In this document: positions 1 to 6,193 of the stretch, piece by piece | Position numbering within the stretch: the stretch's first letter is position 1 | How the letters are laid out: the number at the start of each line of letters is the position of its first letter | Source of the DNA: an uncultured Collinsella sp. | GTDB lineage: Bacteria; Actinomycetota; Coriobacteriia; Coriobacteriales; Coriobacteriaceae | NCBI GenBank assembly: GCA_959605475.1 | Contig: CAUHFS010000057.1 | Location: 1 to 11,607, forward strand | DNA length: 11,607 nucleotides | Direction: 5' to 3' | Made by a program: the position numbers and the translations under genes | The notes under the pieces: model-generated | What the model saw: only the letters and a program-made list of their open reading frames with translations | Database searches by the model: none | What the model was told of the DNA's origin: nothing

Positions 1-21
1 CGACGGTGTTCGCTCGTGTTT

Positions 22-38
22 TTGAACGGATTGTTCAA
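22..38. promoter_or_regulatory. Palindrome, candidate operator of the displaced lctP control region
   Basis: TTGAAC and GTTCAA form a perfect inverted repeat with a 5-base spacer (17 bp in total), in an AT-rich stretch. Symmetry of this size is typical of sites for dimeric regulators. A weak -10-like TGTAAT lies at 56-61. If the insertion sequence is removed, this stretch lies about 100 bp ahead of the lactate permease gene, so it may be an operator of that gene. The regulator is not identifiable. Only the repeat is seen directly; its role is inferred. Confidence 0.35.
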
Positions 39-118
39 TATTTTCGGCAGGCGGCTGTAATTTGTCGGTAAGTGTGCGGTATCTTGTTGAAGTTTTGTGA
101 CACCCATTACAGTCTGAA

Positions 119-360
119 ATAGGCCATCGATAAATTTCGATGGCGAGCATTCGGCGCATTGCCTACGATACGGGCAAGCCCCGAGGGGCCGCCGATCGGG
201 CGCCTCCGGATGGCCGTCTGCCCCTGCCCCGTAGAGGGCCCGGGGGGGTGTTGCCACCGGGGGCGCTCGCCGCTCCGGACGACTGATAGGAAACTGCCGG
301 GCGCAAGCGCCACGGCCAGGTAATGTGGGTGTCGCGGGGAGGGGTTCCGATCGGCCTACC
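119..360 (+). ncRNA. Putative IS110 bridge RNA (donor and target guide loops)
   Basis: The region between left end and transposase is strongly structured. A 5' hairpin (123-130 with 137-144, GCCATCGA/TCGATGGC) comes first. A second stem follows (163-167 with 230-234, extended by 172-176 with 225-229). A third hairpin (296-304 with 307-316) comes last. Guide-like segments flank these stems. GGGGGGTGTT at 243-252 is complementary to 1641-1650 at the right flank. ATAGGAA at 286-292 equals the right end at 1636-1642. GTAAT (320-324) and GGGTGTC (327-333) are complementary to the left end at 106-110 and 99-105. This order, with a donor loop split around an apical hairpin, matches the bridge RNA architecture described for IS621. 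The RNA would end just before the transposase ribosome binding site. No left target guide was found. The 5' end is set by a -10-like TACAGT at 108-113; both ends are approximate. Confidence 0.65.
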
Positions 361-377
361 GATTGGAGGATACCACC

Positions 378-1535
378 GTGGCACCAATTAGAATGCCGGA
401 AGCCGTCATCGGGCTCGATGTCGGGAAATCGTCCCACCGGGCATGCGTCGCGACTCGAGATGGCGAGGTGCTGTTGAGCACCCCCGTCGCGAACAGGGAG
501 GACGACCTGGACTCGCTGTTCGGCCGCTTCCCCGATGCGCTCGTGGTCGTCGACCAGTCGCGCAACATAGGCGCCCTCGCGCTCGCCCGCGCCAGGGCGG
601 CCGGGATGTCGGCGGCGTACCTGCCGGGACTCGCGGCGCACGGGGCCGCCAGGCTCTTCGCCGGCGACGCCAAGACCGACGAGCGAGACGCGATGGTCAT
701 CGCGAAGACGGCGCTTGGCATCCCCGACGCGCTCCTGCCGGTCGGAGACCCGGGTCCGACGATTGCGGCGGCGAGGGCGCTGGCCGCCCAGAGGAACTTC
801 CTGACCTGCGAGAACACTAGGAATAAGAACCGGCTGCGCAGCATCCTGCTGGAATCGTGCCCCGCCTTCGAGGCACTGGTCGACCTGTCCGACGGGCCCC
901 AGCTGAGGCTCATGGCATCCCTCGGCGGGGCCTGGTCGGTAGCCGACGCCGGGCCCCGCAGGGCGGCGGCGCTCACGCGTGGGGCGGCGCGCGGTAAGAT
1001 CGAGGCCCTCGTCCGCTCGACAACCTCCTCGACAAGGCCGGATGCGTCGGTCGTCGCCGCCGAGGACCGGGCGGTGAAACTGCTCGCGCGCAGGATATCC
1101 GAGAACTCGGCGGAGATCGAGGCGATCACGGCGGAGATCTCCGCCCTGCTCGAGGGCGACGATACCTACCGATGCCTCCTGACGGTGCCGGGCATCGGGC
1201 CCAAAACCGCTTCCGAGCTTGCGATCTCCATCGACATCGAAGACTTCCCCAGTCACGACAGGCTCGCGTCGTACTGCGGCCTGGCGCCGCGCAACCGCCA
1301 GTCGGGAACCTCGATCTCCTCGGTGACGGCATCGCGCCAAGGCAACAAGAGGCTGAAGAACCTGCTCATATTCTCATGTAACTGCCTTACCCGGACAGAG
1401 GGGAGATGGGGCGACTACTACACCAGGTGCCGGGAGCGGGGCATGTCGCACGGCAAGGCGCTCAAGGCGCTGGCGCGAAAGAGACTGAAGGTCATCTACG
1501 CGGTCATGCGAGACAGGGTGCCTTACGCAGCCTAG
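378..1535 (+). CDS. IS110-family transposase (DEDD RuvC-like plus serine Tnp domain)
   Basis: This is the recombinase of the insertion sequence and is expected to act with the adjacent bridge RNA. GTG at 378 is chosen as start because GGAGGA (365-370) lies 7 bases ahead; this gives 385 aa. A TTG at 363 would overlap that ribosome binding site. The N-terminal RuvC-like domain begins with GLDVGK (D14). The next acidic position is D59, in VVVDQ, where many family members have Glu. D101 and D104 lie in AKTDERDA, completing the acidic set. The C-terminal Transposase_20 domain carries the helix-hairpin-helix-like VPGIGPKTA, then CGLAPRNRQSG with the likely catalytic Ser309, and RQGNKRLKNLL. Full domain length and no internal stops suggest an active protein. 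Codon use is very GC-rich, consistent with a mobile origin. Confidence 0.95.
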   Translation: MAPIRMPEAVIGLDVGKSSHRACVATRDGEVLLSTPVANREDDLDSLFGRFPDALVVVDQSRNIGALALARARAAGMSAAYLPGLAAHGAARLFAGDAKTDERDAMVIAKTALGIPDALLPVGDPGPTIAAARALAAQRNFLTCENTRNKNRLRSILLESCPAFEALVDLSDGPQLRLMASLGGAWSVADAGPRRAAALTRGAARGKIEALVRSTTSSTRPDASVVAAEDRAVKLLARRISENSAEIEAITAEISALLEGDDTYRCLLTVPGIGPKTASELAISIDIEDFPSHDRLASYCGLAPRNRQSGTSISSVTASRQGNKRLKNLLIFSCNCLTRTEGRWGDYYTRCRERGMSHGKALKALARKRLKVIYAVMRDRVPYAA

Positions 1536-1624
1536 CCGAAACGCACCGAGCAGACTGAAGCCCACCGGCCTAATGGCTTGGCGTCAGCATGCCGCGATTC
1601 GGTCGCACGGAGAGCATTTCCCAG

Positions 1625-1630
1625 TTGACA
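1625..1630 (+). promoter_or_regulatory. Outward -35 box in the IS right end (junction promoter half)
   Basis: A perfect TTGACA faces outward 12 bases from the right end. In IS110 elements, circularisation can join a right-end -35 to a left-end -10 to drive the noncoding RNA. Here the joined ends would place TTGACA about 19 bases from TACAGT (108-113), or 17 bases from the weaker CATTAC. Spacing is suboptimal, so the promoter may be weak. In the integrated state no -10 box follows it in the lctP leader. Confidence 0.4.
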
Positions 1631-1652
1631 AAACTATAGGAACACCCCCCGA

Positions 1653-1676
1653 TGCCGCCCACGCGGCACCAAGGAG
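1653..1676 (+). promoter_or_regulatory. lctP leader hairpin and ribosome binding site
   Basis: TGCCGC (1653-1658) and GCGGCA (1663-1668) form a 6-bp hairpin with loop CCAC. It sits directly before the Shine-Dalgarno sequence AAGGAG (1671-1676), which is 9 bases ahead of the lctP ATG. The hairpin could influence initiation or protect the transcript end; this is inference. Confidence 0.4.
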
Positions 1677-1685
1677 CTTCTACCT

Positions 1686-3257
1686 ATGGACGTCGCCGCA
1701 TTCTTACTGGCTCTTGTGCCGATTATTTGGCTGGTCGTGATGCTGCTGTGCTTTAAATGGCCAGCTTGGAAGGCCGCTATCGGATCGTTTGTCCTTTCGT
1801 GCGTGCTTGCCTTCGCATGGTGGCACCTGCCGGCAGCGCAGATCGCGACCGCCTCGCTTGAAGGCTTTTTGATGGCTCTGTGGCCCATCGTCCTGGTGAT
1901 CATCGCCGCGGTATTCACGTATAACCTGTGCGTTCGCACGGGCGCCATGGACGTGATCGGCAGCATGATCACCTCCATCAGCAGCGACCGCCGTCTGCTG
2001 GCGCTGCTCGTGGCCTGGTGCTTCGGTGGTTTTATGGAGGGCATGGCCGGTTTTGGCACTGCCGTCGCCATTCCTGCCGGCATGCTCGCGGGCCTGGGTT
2101 TTGAGGCCGTGCCCGCCGTGCTCATCTGCCTGCTGGCCAACGGCGTACCCACACCCTACGGCTCCATCGGCATCCCCACGGTGTCCGTTGCCGACTTGGT
2201 GGGTCTGGATTCCCTGCACCTGGCGACCGTTCAGCTGGTGCAGTTGGCGCCTTTCTTTGTGATGATGCCGCTGTTTATCGTACTGGTTGCTGGTCGTGTT
2301 GCCGAGGACCAGGGCAACGTTGCAGGCGTTGCCGAGCGCCTACGTGGCGCGGCGGGCATCGCCGTGCTCTCCGGCGTGTCCTTTGCCGGTGCGGCTCTGG
2401 TCGTTGCTAGGTTTGTGGGTCCCGAGCTTGCCGTCGTCGTCGGTTCTATCGTTTCGCTCGGGCTGACAGCTGCGCTTGCTATGCGTGCCGAGAAGTCGGG
2501 GCATCTGGACGCACGCTTTCACATGAATATCGAGGCCGGCGAACAGCTCACCGTTAAGTCGGCGCTTTCTGCCTGGTCGTGCTTCATCCTGATTTTTGTT
2601 CTGCTGCTGGGTACGTCCAACCTGGTGCCCGTTGTACATGCCGCGCTCGCGCCGTTTGCGAGTCACGTGCAGGTATATTGCGGCGAGAACCCCGGTACGC
2701 TTACGTTTTCGTGGATCAACACGCCGGGTGTTTGGATTTTCCTGGCTGCGTTTGTCGGCGGTGCCATTCAGGGCGCTTCGCCGCGCTTGATGGGCGAGGT
2801 GCTGGCCGCGACTGTCAAGCAGATGATGCCGACGGTCATTACCATGCTTTCGGTGCTGGGCTGCGCCAAGGTGATGGGCTATGCGGGCATGATCTCGTCG
2901 ATCAGCGCGTTCTGTATCGCCGTCGCCGGTAGTTTGTACCCGATTCTGGCCCCGTGGATCGGTGCCGTCGGTGCGTTCGTGACCGGTTCGGGCACGTCGT
3001 CGGGCATGCTGTTCGGTCCCATCCAGAGCCAGGCGGCTACGGCGCTGGGCGTGAGTGACTACTGGATGGTCGCGCTGAACGCCCTGGGTGTCGCCGCCGG
3101 CAAGATGATCTCGCCGCAGACGCTCGCCATTGGTCTTGCCGCCGTACGCGTGCGCGGCAAGGACGCCGAACTCCTGAGCGCCGTGCTGCCCTACGCCGCC
3201 GGCATGCTGGTCCTCATGAGCGCCATCGCCATGCTCGGACAAGGCCTGCCACTATAG
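1686..3257 (+). CDS. lctP: L-lactate permease family transporter
   Basis: A 523-residue, very hydrophobic protein of the LctP (lactate permease) family, expected in the cytoplasmic membrane, where it would move lactate or a related 2-hydroxy acid with protons. Family hallmarks are seen: GGFMEGMAGFGTAVAIPAG (114-132), ANGVPTPYGSIGIPT (152-166) and the C-terminal TGSGTSSGMLFGPIQSQ. More than ten membrane spans are apparent and the length is in the usual range. The ATG at 1686 has AAGGAG nine bases upstream and a hydrophobic first span starting almost at once. An IS110 element lies directly upstream, ending about 44 bases before the start codon, so native regulation may be broken or altered. Downstream is pckA in the same direction, separated by a palindromic array. 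Substrate choice among lactate, glycolate and similar acids cannot be read from sequence. Confidence 0.93.
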   Translation: MDVAAFLLALVPIIWLVVMLLCFKWPAWKAAIGSFVLSCVLAFAWWHLPAAQIATASLEGFLMALWPIVLVIIAAVFTYNLCVRTGAMDVIGSMITSISSDRRLLALLVAWCFGGFMEGMAGFGTAVAIPAGMLAGLGFEAVPAVLICLLANGVPTPYGSIGIPTVSVADLVGLDSLHLATVQLVQLAPFFVMMPLFIVLVAGRVAEDQGNVAGVAERLRGAAGIAVLSGVSFAGAALVVARFVGPELAVVVGSIVSLGLTAALAMRAEKSGHLDARFHMNIEAGEQLTVKSALSAWSCFILIFVLLLGTSNLVPVVHAALAPFASHVQVYCGENPGTLTFSWINTPGVWIFLAAFVGGAIQGASPRLMGEVLAATVKQMMPTVITMLSVLGCAKVMGYAGMISSISAFCIAVAGSLYPILAPWIGAVGAFVTGSGTSSGMLFGPIQSQAATALGVSDYWMVALNALGVAAGKMISPQTLAIGLAAVRVRGKDAELLSAVLPYAAGMLVLMSAIAMLGQGLPL

Positions 3258-3259
3258 TC

Positions 3260-3343
3260 GGCACTTAGGGACGTTCCTTATGTGCCGGCACTTTGGGAAC
3301 GTCCCTAAGTGCCGGCATTCGGGGACACTCCTTGAATGTTGCC
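3260..3343. repeat. Three-unit tandem palindromic repeat downstream of lctP
   Basis: There are three adjacent imperfect palindromes: 3260-3286, 3287-3313 and 3314-3343. Each begins with GGCA and ends with TGCC or TTGCC. Units one and two are inverted copies of each other, so 3260-3277 and 3296-3313 form an 18-bp perfect inverted repeat (GGCACTTAGGGACGTTCC). The loop between them contains the palindrome GTGCCGGCAC (3282-3291). No T tract follows. It may end lctP transcription or stabilise its 3' end, and it resembles REP/BIME-type dispersed repeats. The array begins three bases after the lctP stop. Confidence 0.8.
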
Positions 3344-3418
3344 TGTTCAAGAACGTCTCCAATGACTAGGCCGCTTGCGTGCGATTTTTGACCGTTGGGC
3401 GGGCGCTTCGCCGTTGCC

Positions 3419-3434
3419 GCAAAAACGTTTTTGC
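3419..3434. promoter_or_regulatory. 16-bp perfect palindrome upstream of pckA
   Basis: GCAAAAACGTTTTTGC is a perfect palindrome 75 bases before the pckA start. A perfect symmetric AT-cored site in a GC-rich intergenic region is a good candidate operator. A -10-like TACAAC (3443-3448) lies just downstream, but no convincing -35 box was found. The regulator is unknown. Confidence 0.45.
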
Positions 3435-3451
3435 ATATCGGGTACAACGAG

Positions 3452-3467
3452 CTTTACGTGAGTAAAG
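3452..3467. promoter_or_regulatory. Second inverted repeat upstream of pckA
   Basis: CTTTAC and GTAAAG flank a 4-base centre (GTGA), giving a 16-bp symmetric site 18 bases after the first palindrome and 41 bases before the pckA ATG. It could be an operator or a short leader hairpin. Its sequence differs from the first site, so a different binding protein would be needed. Confidence 0.35.
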
Positions 3468-3508
3468 TGCGCGTCGCGTCCACGTGTCGCGTTTTTAAAG
3501 GAGGCCCC

Positions 3509-5179
3509 ATGCCTGGTGTTACCCCTGCAGATGTTTTGTCCAACTTTGGTATTACGCTGGTCGAAGATCCCGCCGAGAATCAGCCCCGTCTGCTGGTCGA
3601 TCTACCCGCCGCGGAGCTCGTCGAGCACGCTATCCGCCGCGAAGAAGGCCGCATGGCATCCAACGGCGCGCTGGTGATCGAGACGGGGGAGCGTACCGGC
3701 CGTTCCCCCAATGACCGCTTTATCGTCGACACCCCCGATGTCCACGACAAAATTGCCTGGGGCGCCGTCAACCGCCCGCTGTCCGCCGAGAGCTATGAGG
3801 CCATCAAGGCCGGCATCGTCGACTATCTCAACGAGCGCGACGTGTTCGTCACCCGCGGCATGGCGGGCGCCGACCGCAACCACACGCGTCGCCTGCTCGT
3901 TGCCTGCGAGCGTGCCAGCCAGGCACTCTTTATTAAGCAGATGCTCGCCCGCCCGCTCGCCCGCGAAATCGCGCGCACCGGCGAGCCCGACTTCTGCGTG
4001 CTCGCAGCGCCCGGTTACCAGTGCGACCCTGCCATCAAGGGCCTCAACTCCAGCGCCGCCGTGGTCATCAATTTCCAGGAACGCGTGATTCTGGTCGCCG
4101 GCACCGGCTACTCCGGCGAGATTAAAAAGTCGATCTTTAGCGTTATGAATTATTTGCTGCCCGTCGAGGACGACGTGCTGCCCATGCACTGCTCGGCTAG
4201 CATGGATCCCGTCACGCATGAGACCGCCGTGTTCTTTGGCCTGTCGGGCACCGGCAAGACCACGCTTTCGGCCAACCCCACGCGCCTGCTGATCGGCGAC
4301 GACGAGCACGGTTGGTCCGATATGGGCATCTTTAACATCGAGGGCGGCTGCTACGCCAAGTGCGAGGGCCTGGACGCGTTCCACGAGCCCGAGATCTTCA
4401 ACGCTGTTCGCTTTGGCGCCATCTGCGAAAACGTGGTGCTCGATGAGAATCGCAAGCCCAACTATGATGACGTCTCGATCACGCACAATACGCGCGTGGC
4501 CTACCCCGTCGAGCATATCCCCAACGCGTGGACCAAGGGCATGGGCGCCACTCCGAGCGTCGTACTGTTTTTGACCTGCGATGCCTTTGGCGTGTTGCCG
4601 CCCATCTCGCGTCTAACGGCCGATGCCGCCATGTATCACTTTGTGACGGGCTTTACGGCCAAGATCCCCGGCACCGAGGTCGGCGTCACCGAGCCTACGC
4701 CCACGTTCTCTTCGCTGTTCGGCGAGCCGTTTATGCCACTCGACCCCATGGTTTACGCCAAGATGCTCGGCGAGCGCATTGCCGACGGCCGCACGCGTGT
4801 GTACCTGGTCAACACCGGCTGGATCGGCGGCGGCTACGGCGTGGGTCATCGCATCGAGCTTGCCTACACGCGCGCCCTGGTGGCCCGCGCCCTCGACGGC
4901 ACCATCGAGGACAGCGAGTTCGTGCACGACGACATCTTTAATGTCGACATTCCCACTACGTGCCACGGTGTGCCCGACGGCATCCTGGTGCCGCGCCAGT
5001 ACTGGCAGAGCACCGCGCGCTTCGACGAGGCCGCGCACAACCTGGCGGTGATGTTCGAGGAGAACTTCGAGAAGAAGTACTCGCACCTGCCCGAGTCCGT
5101 CAAAGCCGCAGGCCCGCACGTTCAAGTACACGCCGACGCCCGTCATCGCGGCCGCGGGCTGCTGGGACTTCGCCACTAG
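3509..5179 (+). CDS. pckA: Phosphoenolpyruvate carboxykinase (ATP)
   Basis: Cytosolic enzyme interconverting oxaloacetate plus ATP and PEP plus CO2 plus ADP. In fermenting anaerobes it often runs toward oxaloacetate, and otherwise serves gluconeogenesis. ATG 3509 is preferred over upstream in-frame starts because AAAGGAGG (3497-3504) sits four bases ahead; this gives 556 aa. ATP-class motifs are clear: RTGRSPNDR (62-70), the P-loop GLSGTGKTT (244-252, K250) and the metal/kinase motif IGDDEHGWSD (262-271). These, not the GTP-type signatures, define the class. Homology appears to run to about KAAGP near residue 536, where for example the E. coli enzyme stops within two residues. Here about 20 extra Arg/His-rich residues follow, suggesting loss of the usual stop or a late frameshift. 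Two palindromes upstream may be control sites; a strong terminator follows. Confidence 0.96.
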   Translation: MPGVTPADVLSNFGITLVEDPAENQPRLLVDLPAAELVEHAIRREEGRMASNGALVIETGERTGRSPNDRFIVDTPDVHDKIAWGAVNRPLSAESYEAIKAGIVDYLNERDVFVTRGMAGADRNHTRRLLVACERASQALFIKQMLARPLAREIARTGEPDFCVLAAPGYQCDPAIKGLNSSAAVVINFQERVILVAGTGYSGEIKKSIFSVMNYLLPVEDDVLPMHCSASMDPVTHETAVFFGLSGTGKTTLSANPTRLLIGDDEHGWSDMGIFNIEGGCYAKCEGLDAFHEPEIFNAVRFGAICENVVLDENRKPNYDDVSITHNTRVAYPVEHIPNAWTKGMGATPSVVLFLTCDAFGVLPPISRLTADAAMYHFVTGFTAKIPGTEVGVTEPTPTFSSLFGEPFMPLDPMVYAKMLGERIADGRTRVYLVNTGWIGGGYGVGHRIELAYTRALVARALDGTIEDSEFVHDDIFNVDIPTTCHGVPDGILVPRQYWQSTARFDEAAHNLAVMFEENFEKKYSHLPESVKAAGPHVQVHADARHRGRGLLGLRH

Positions 5180-5198
5180 CTTCGCCGTGAGTCCATAT

Positions 5199-5235
5199 CC
5201 ACCACAAAGGGGACAGGCACCTTTGTGGTGGTTTT
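5199..5235 (+). terminator. pckA terminator; copy 1 of the CCACCACAAAGG hairpin family
   Basis: CCACCACAAAGG (5199-5210) pairs perfectly with CCTTTGTGGTGG (5220-5231) around a 9-base loop GGACAGGCA, followed by TTTT. This is a classical intrinsic terminator 19 bases after the pckA stop, and one of four near-identical hairpins in the window. Confidence 0.85.
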
Positions 5236-5262
5236 GCTCGCGTGGATGACTCGGGTTACAAT
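5234..5262 (+). promoter_or_regulatory. Putative promoter of the B3/4-domain gene
   Basis: A good -10 box TACAAT (5257-5262, five of six consensus bases) lies 17 bases after a weak -35 TTGCTC (5234-5239). Transcription would start near 5269 and leave a leader of about 138 bases. The -35 overlaps the T tract of the preceding terminator, consistent with an independent unit. Confidence 0.5.
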
Positions 5263-5268
5263 GCGCCT

Positions 5269-5400
5269 GACATATCGTCCCCTTCTCCGGATGGGGACAG
5301 CGCAAGCGTAATTGTGACGGCACCGTAGGACTTTGAAGGTGGCCGTTGTAAGGGCGCTTTTTGTTTAGGCGCCCTCACTCGGGCGCGCACGATGAAGGGA
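5269..5400 (+). promoter_or_regulatory. Structured leader RNA, possible riboswitch or attenuator
   Basis: Several stems can form. GTCCCC/GGGGAC pairs 5277-5282 with 5293-5298. ACGGCACC (5317-5324) pairs with GGT-GCCGT (5338-5346), with one bulged base. AGGGCGC (5351-5357) pairs with GCGCCCT (5369-5375). The arm at 5369-5374 can instead pair with GGGCGC at 5381-5386, so the last two hairpins exclude each other. TTTTTGTTT follows the first GGGCGC. Such switching arms close to a ribosome binding site (5395-5401) suggest regulated expression. I do not recognise a known riboswitch class; the function is unknown. Confidence 0.45.
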
Positions 5401-5406
5401 GCACGT

Positions 5407-6126
5407 ATGAAAGGCTTTATTGCCGAGGATTCATTCTGGGAGCTGTTTCCGCAGGCAGCGGTCGGTGTTGTGGTCGTGGAGGGCATGAAGCCCACGGCTC
5501 AGATTCCTCAAGAGGACGTGGATGCGATTGCGGCGTTGCTCGACCGCGCCAATATCGATGTGGAGCGTCATCTGACCAGCGACACTATCAGCGAGAACGC
5601 ACCGGTCAAGGCATGGCGCGAGGCCTATCGTCTGTTCAAGACCAAGAAAGGCGCCCGCTGCTCGATCGAGAACTTGCTCAAGCGCGTGCTTAAGGACAAG
5701 CCTGTGGGCCACATTACGCCCGCGGTGGACATCTACAACACGGTGTCGCTGACCTACGCGCTGCCCGTGGGAGGCGAGGATCTGCATGCGATCGAGGGAG
5801 ACCTTCGCTTGAAGGTGACCGACGGTGGCGATGCGTTCTTGCCTCTTGGCGAGGAAGCGGATGACCCGACGCTGCCCGGCGAGCTCGCCTACATCGATGA
5901 TGCGGGCGCCGTGTGCCGCTGCTGGAACTGGCGCGACGGCGTTCGAACGGCCCTGTCCGACGATTCGGCCGACGCGTTCCTGGCGATTGAGTGCGTGGAG
6001 CCCGAGCGAATGGAGGACTGCCAGGCCGCCATCGACCGTCTTGCCGATTTTCTCGCGCGCTATCTGTGTGCGACGGTTGTCGTTAAGACGCTTGTGACCC
6101 GCGACAATCCCTGTGTGGAGCTGTAG
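5407..6126 (+). CDS. Solo B3/4 tRNA-binding-domain protein
   Basis: A 239-residue soluble protein that looks like the stand-alone B3/4 domain family (COG3382), related to the editing module of the phenylalanyl-tRNA synthetase beta subunit. Family-like features include AWREAYRLFKTKKGARCSIENLL in the first half, followed by VDIYNTVSLTYALPVGGEDL and GDLRLKVTDGGDAFLPLG. Stand-alone members are suspected of clearing mischarged tRNA or binding aminoacyl compounds, but this is not established here. ATG 5407 is chosen over 5392 because AAGGGAG (5395-5401) lies five bases ahead. It stands alone, with a terminator on either side and a structured leader. The family call comes from remembered motif similarity and the biochemical role is uncertain. 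Confidence 0.75.
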   Translation: MKGFIAEDSFWELFPQAAVGVVVVEGMKPTAQIPQEDVDAIAALLDRANIDVERHLTSDTISENAPVKAWREAYRLFKTKKGARCSIENLLKRVLKDKPVGHITPAVDIYNTVSLTYALPVGGEDLHAIEGDLRLKVTDGGDAFLPLGEEADDPTLPGELAYIDDAGAVCRCWNWRDGVRTALSDDSADAFLAIECVEPERMEDCQAAIDRLADFLARYLCATVVVKTLVTRDNPCVEL

Positions 6127-6151
6127 CGGCGCCTAGAACCTATTGATGCCC

Positions 6152-6191
6152 AAAATCACCACAAAGGCGCCTGTCCTTTGTGGTGATTTTT
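6152..6191. terminator. Bidirectional terminator; copy 2 of the hairpin family
   Basis: A 16-bp perfect stem pairs AAAATCACCACAAAGG (6152-6167) with its complement at 6175-6190, around a 7-base loop. A5-like and T5 tracts at the two feet allow termination in both directions. Relative to copies 1 and 3, its loop reads in the reverse orientation. It ends the B3/4 gene. Confidence 0.85.
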
Positions 6192-6193
6192 AT

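Larger units (their letters stand above)
100..1641 (+). mobile_element. IS110-family insertion sequence, complete
   Basis: The element consists of a roughly 275-base noncoding left end, an IS110-type transposase and a right end of about 106 bases. The ends are set by the motif ACACCC, present at 100-105 and again at 1642-1647, and by guide-like segments of the upstream RNA. RNA bases 286-292 are identical to right-end bases 1636-1642, and RNA bases 327-333 are complementary to left-end bases 99-105. IS110 elements typically lack true terminal inverted repeats and duplicate only a short core, which fits. The long noncoding region lies 5' of the transposase, as in the IS110 group proper rather than the IS1111 group. 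The exact core within ACACCC cannot be fixed, so each end may be off by a few bases. The copy appears intact. It lies immediately upstream of lctP. Confidence 0.8.

Noticed and set aside
107..387. Minus-strand open frames across the IS left end
   Set aside because: They overlap the structured noncoding RNA, lack ribosome binding sites and have low-complexity translations rich in Pro, Gly and Arg.
91..1635. AGTTTTGT (91-98) and ACAAAACT (1628-1635) as terminal inverted repeats of the IS
   Set aside because: The guide-like matches place the left boundary to the right of 98, which would leave the left arm in flanking DNA. IS110-group elements usually lack such repeats, so an 8-bp coincidence is more likely.
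1625..1653. Outward IS promoter driving lctP
   Set aside because: TTGACA is present, but the position 17 bases downstream reads CCCGAT, which is not a credible -10.
3602..4516. Long minus-strand frame inside pckA
   Set aside because: It is an antisense shadow of a GC-rich coding gene; the true gene has full family motifs on the plus strand.
5118..5249. pckA continuing in another frame after 5117
   Set aside because: That reading runs through the terminator hairpin before reaching a stop, so it is less likely than a simple tail extension. It is kept only as a possibility.
5317..5375. T-box riboswitch in the 5.3 kb leader
   Set aside because: GAAGGTGG resembles part of a T-box, but the conserved core, specifier loop and AGTA-type motifs are missing.
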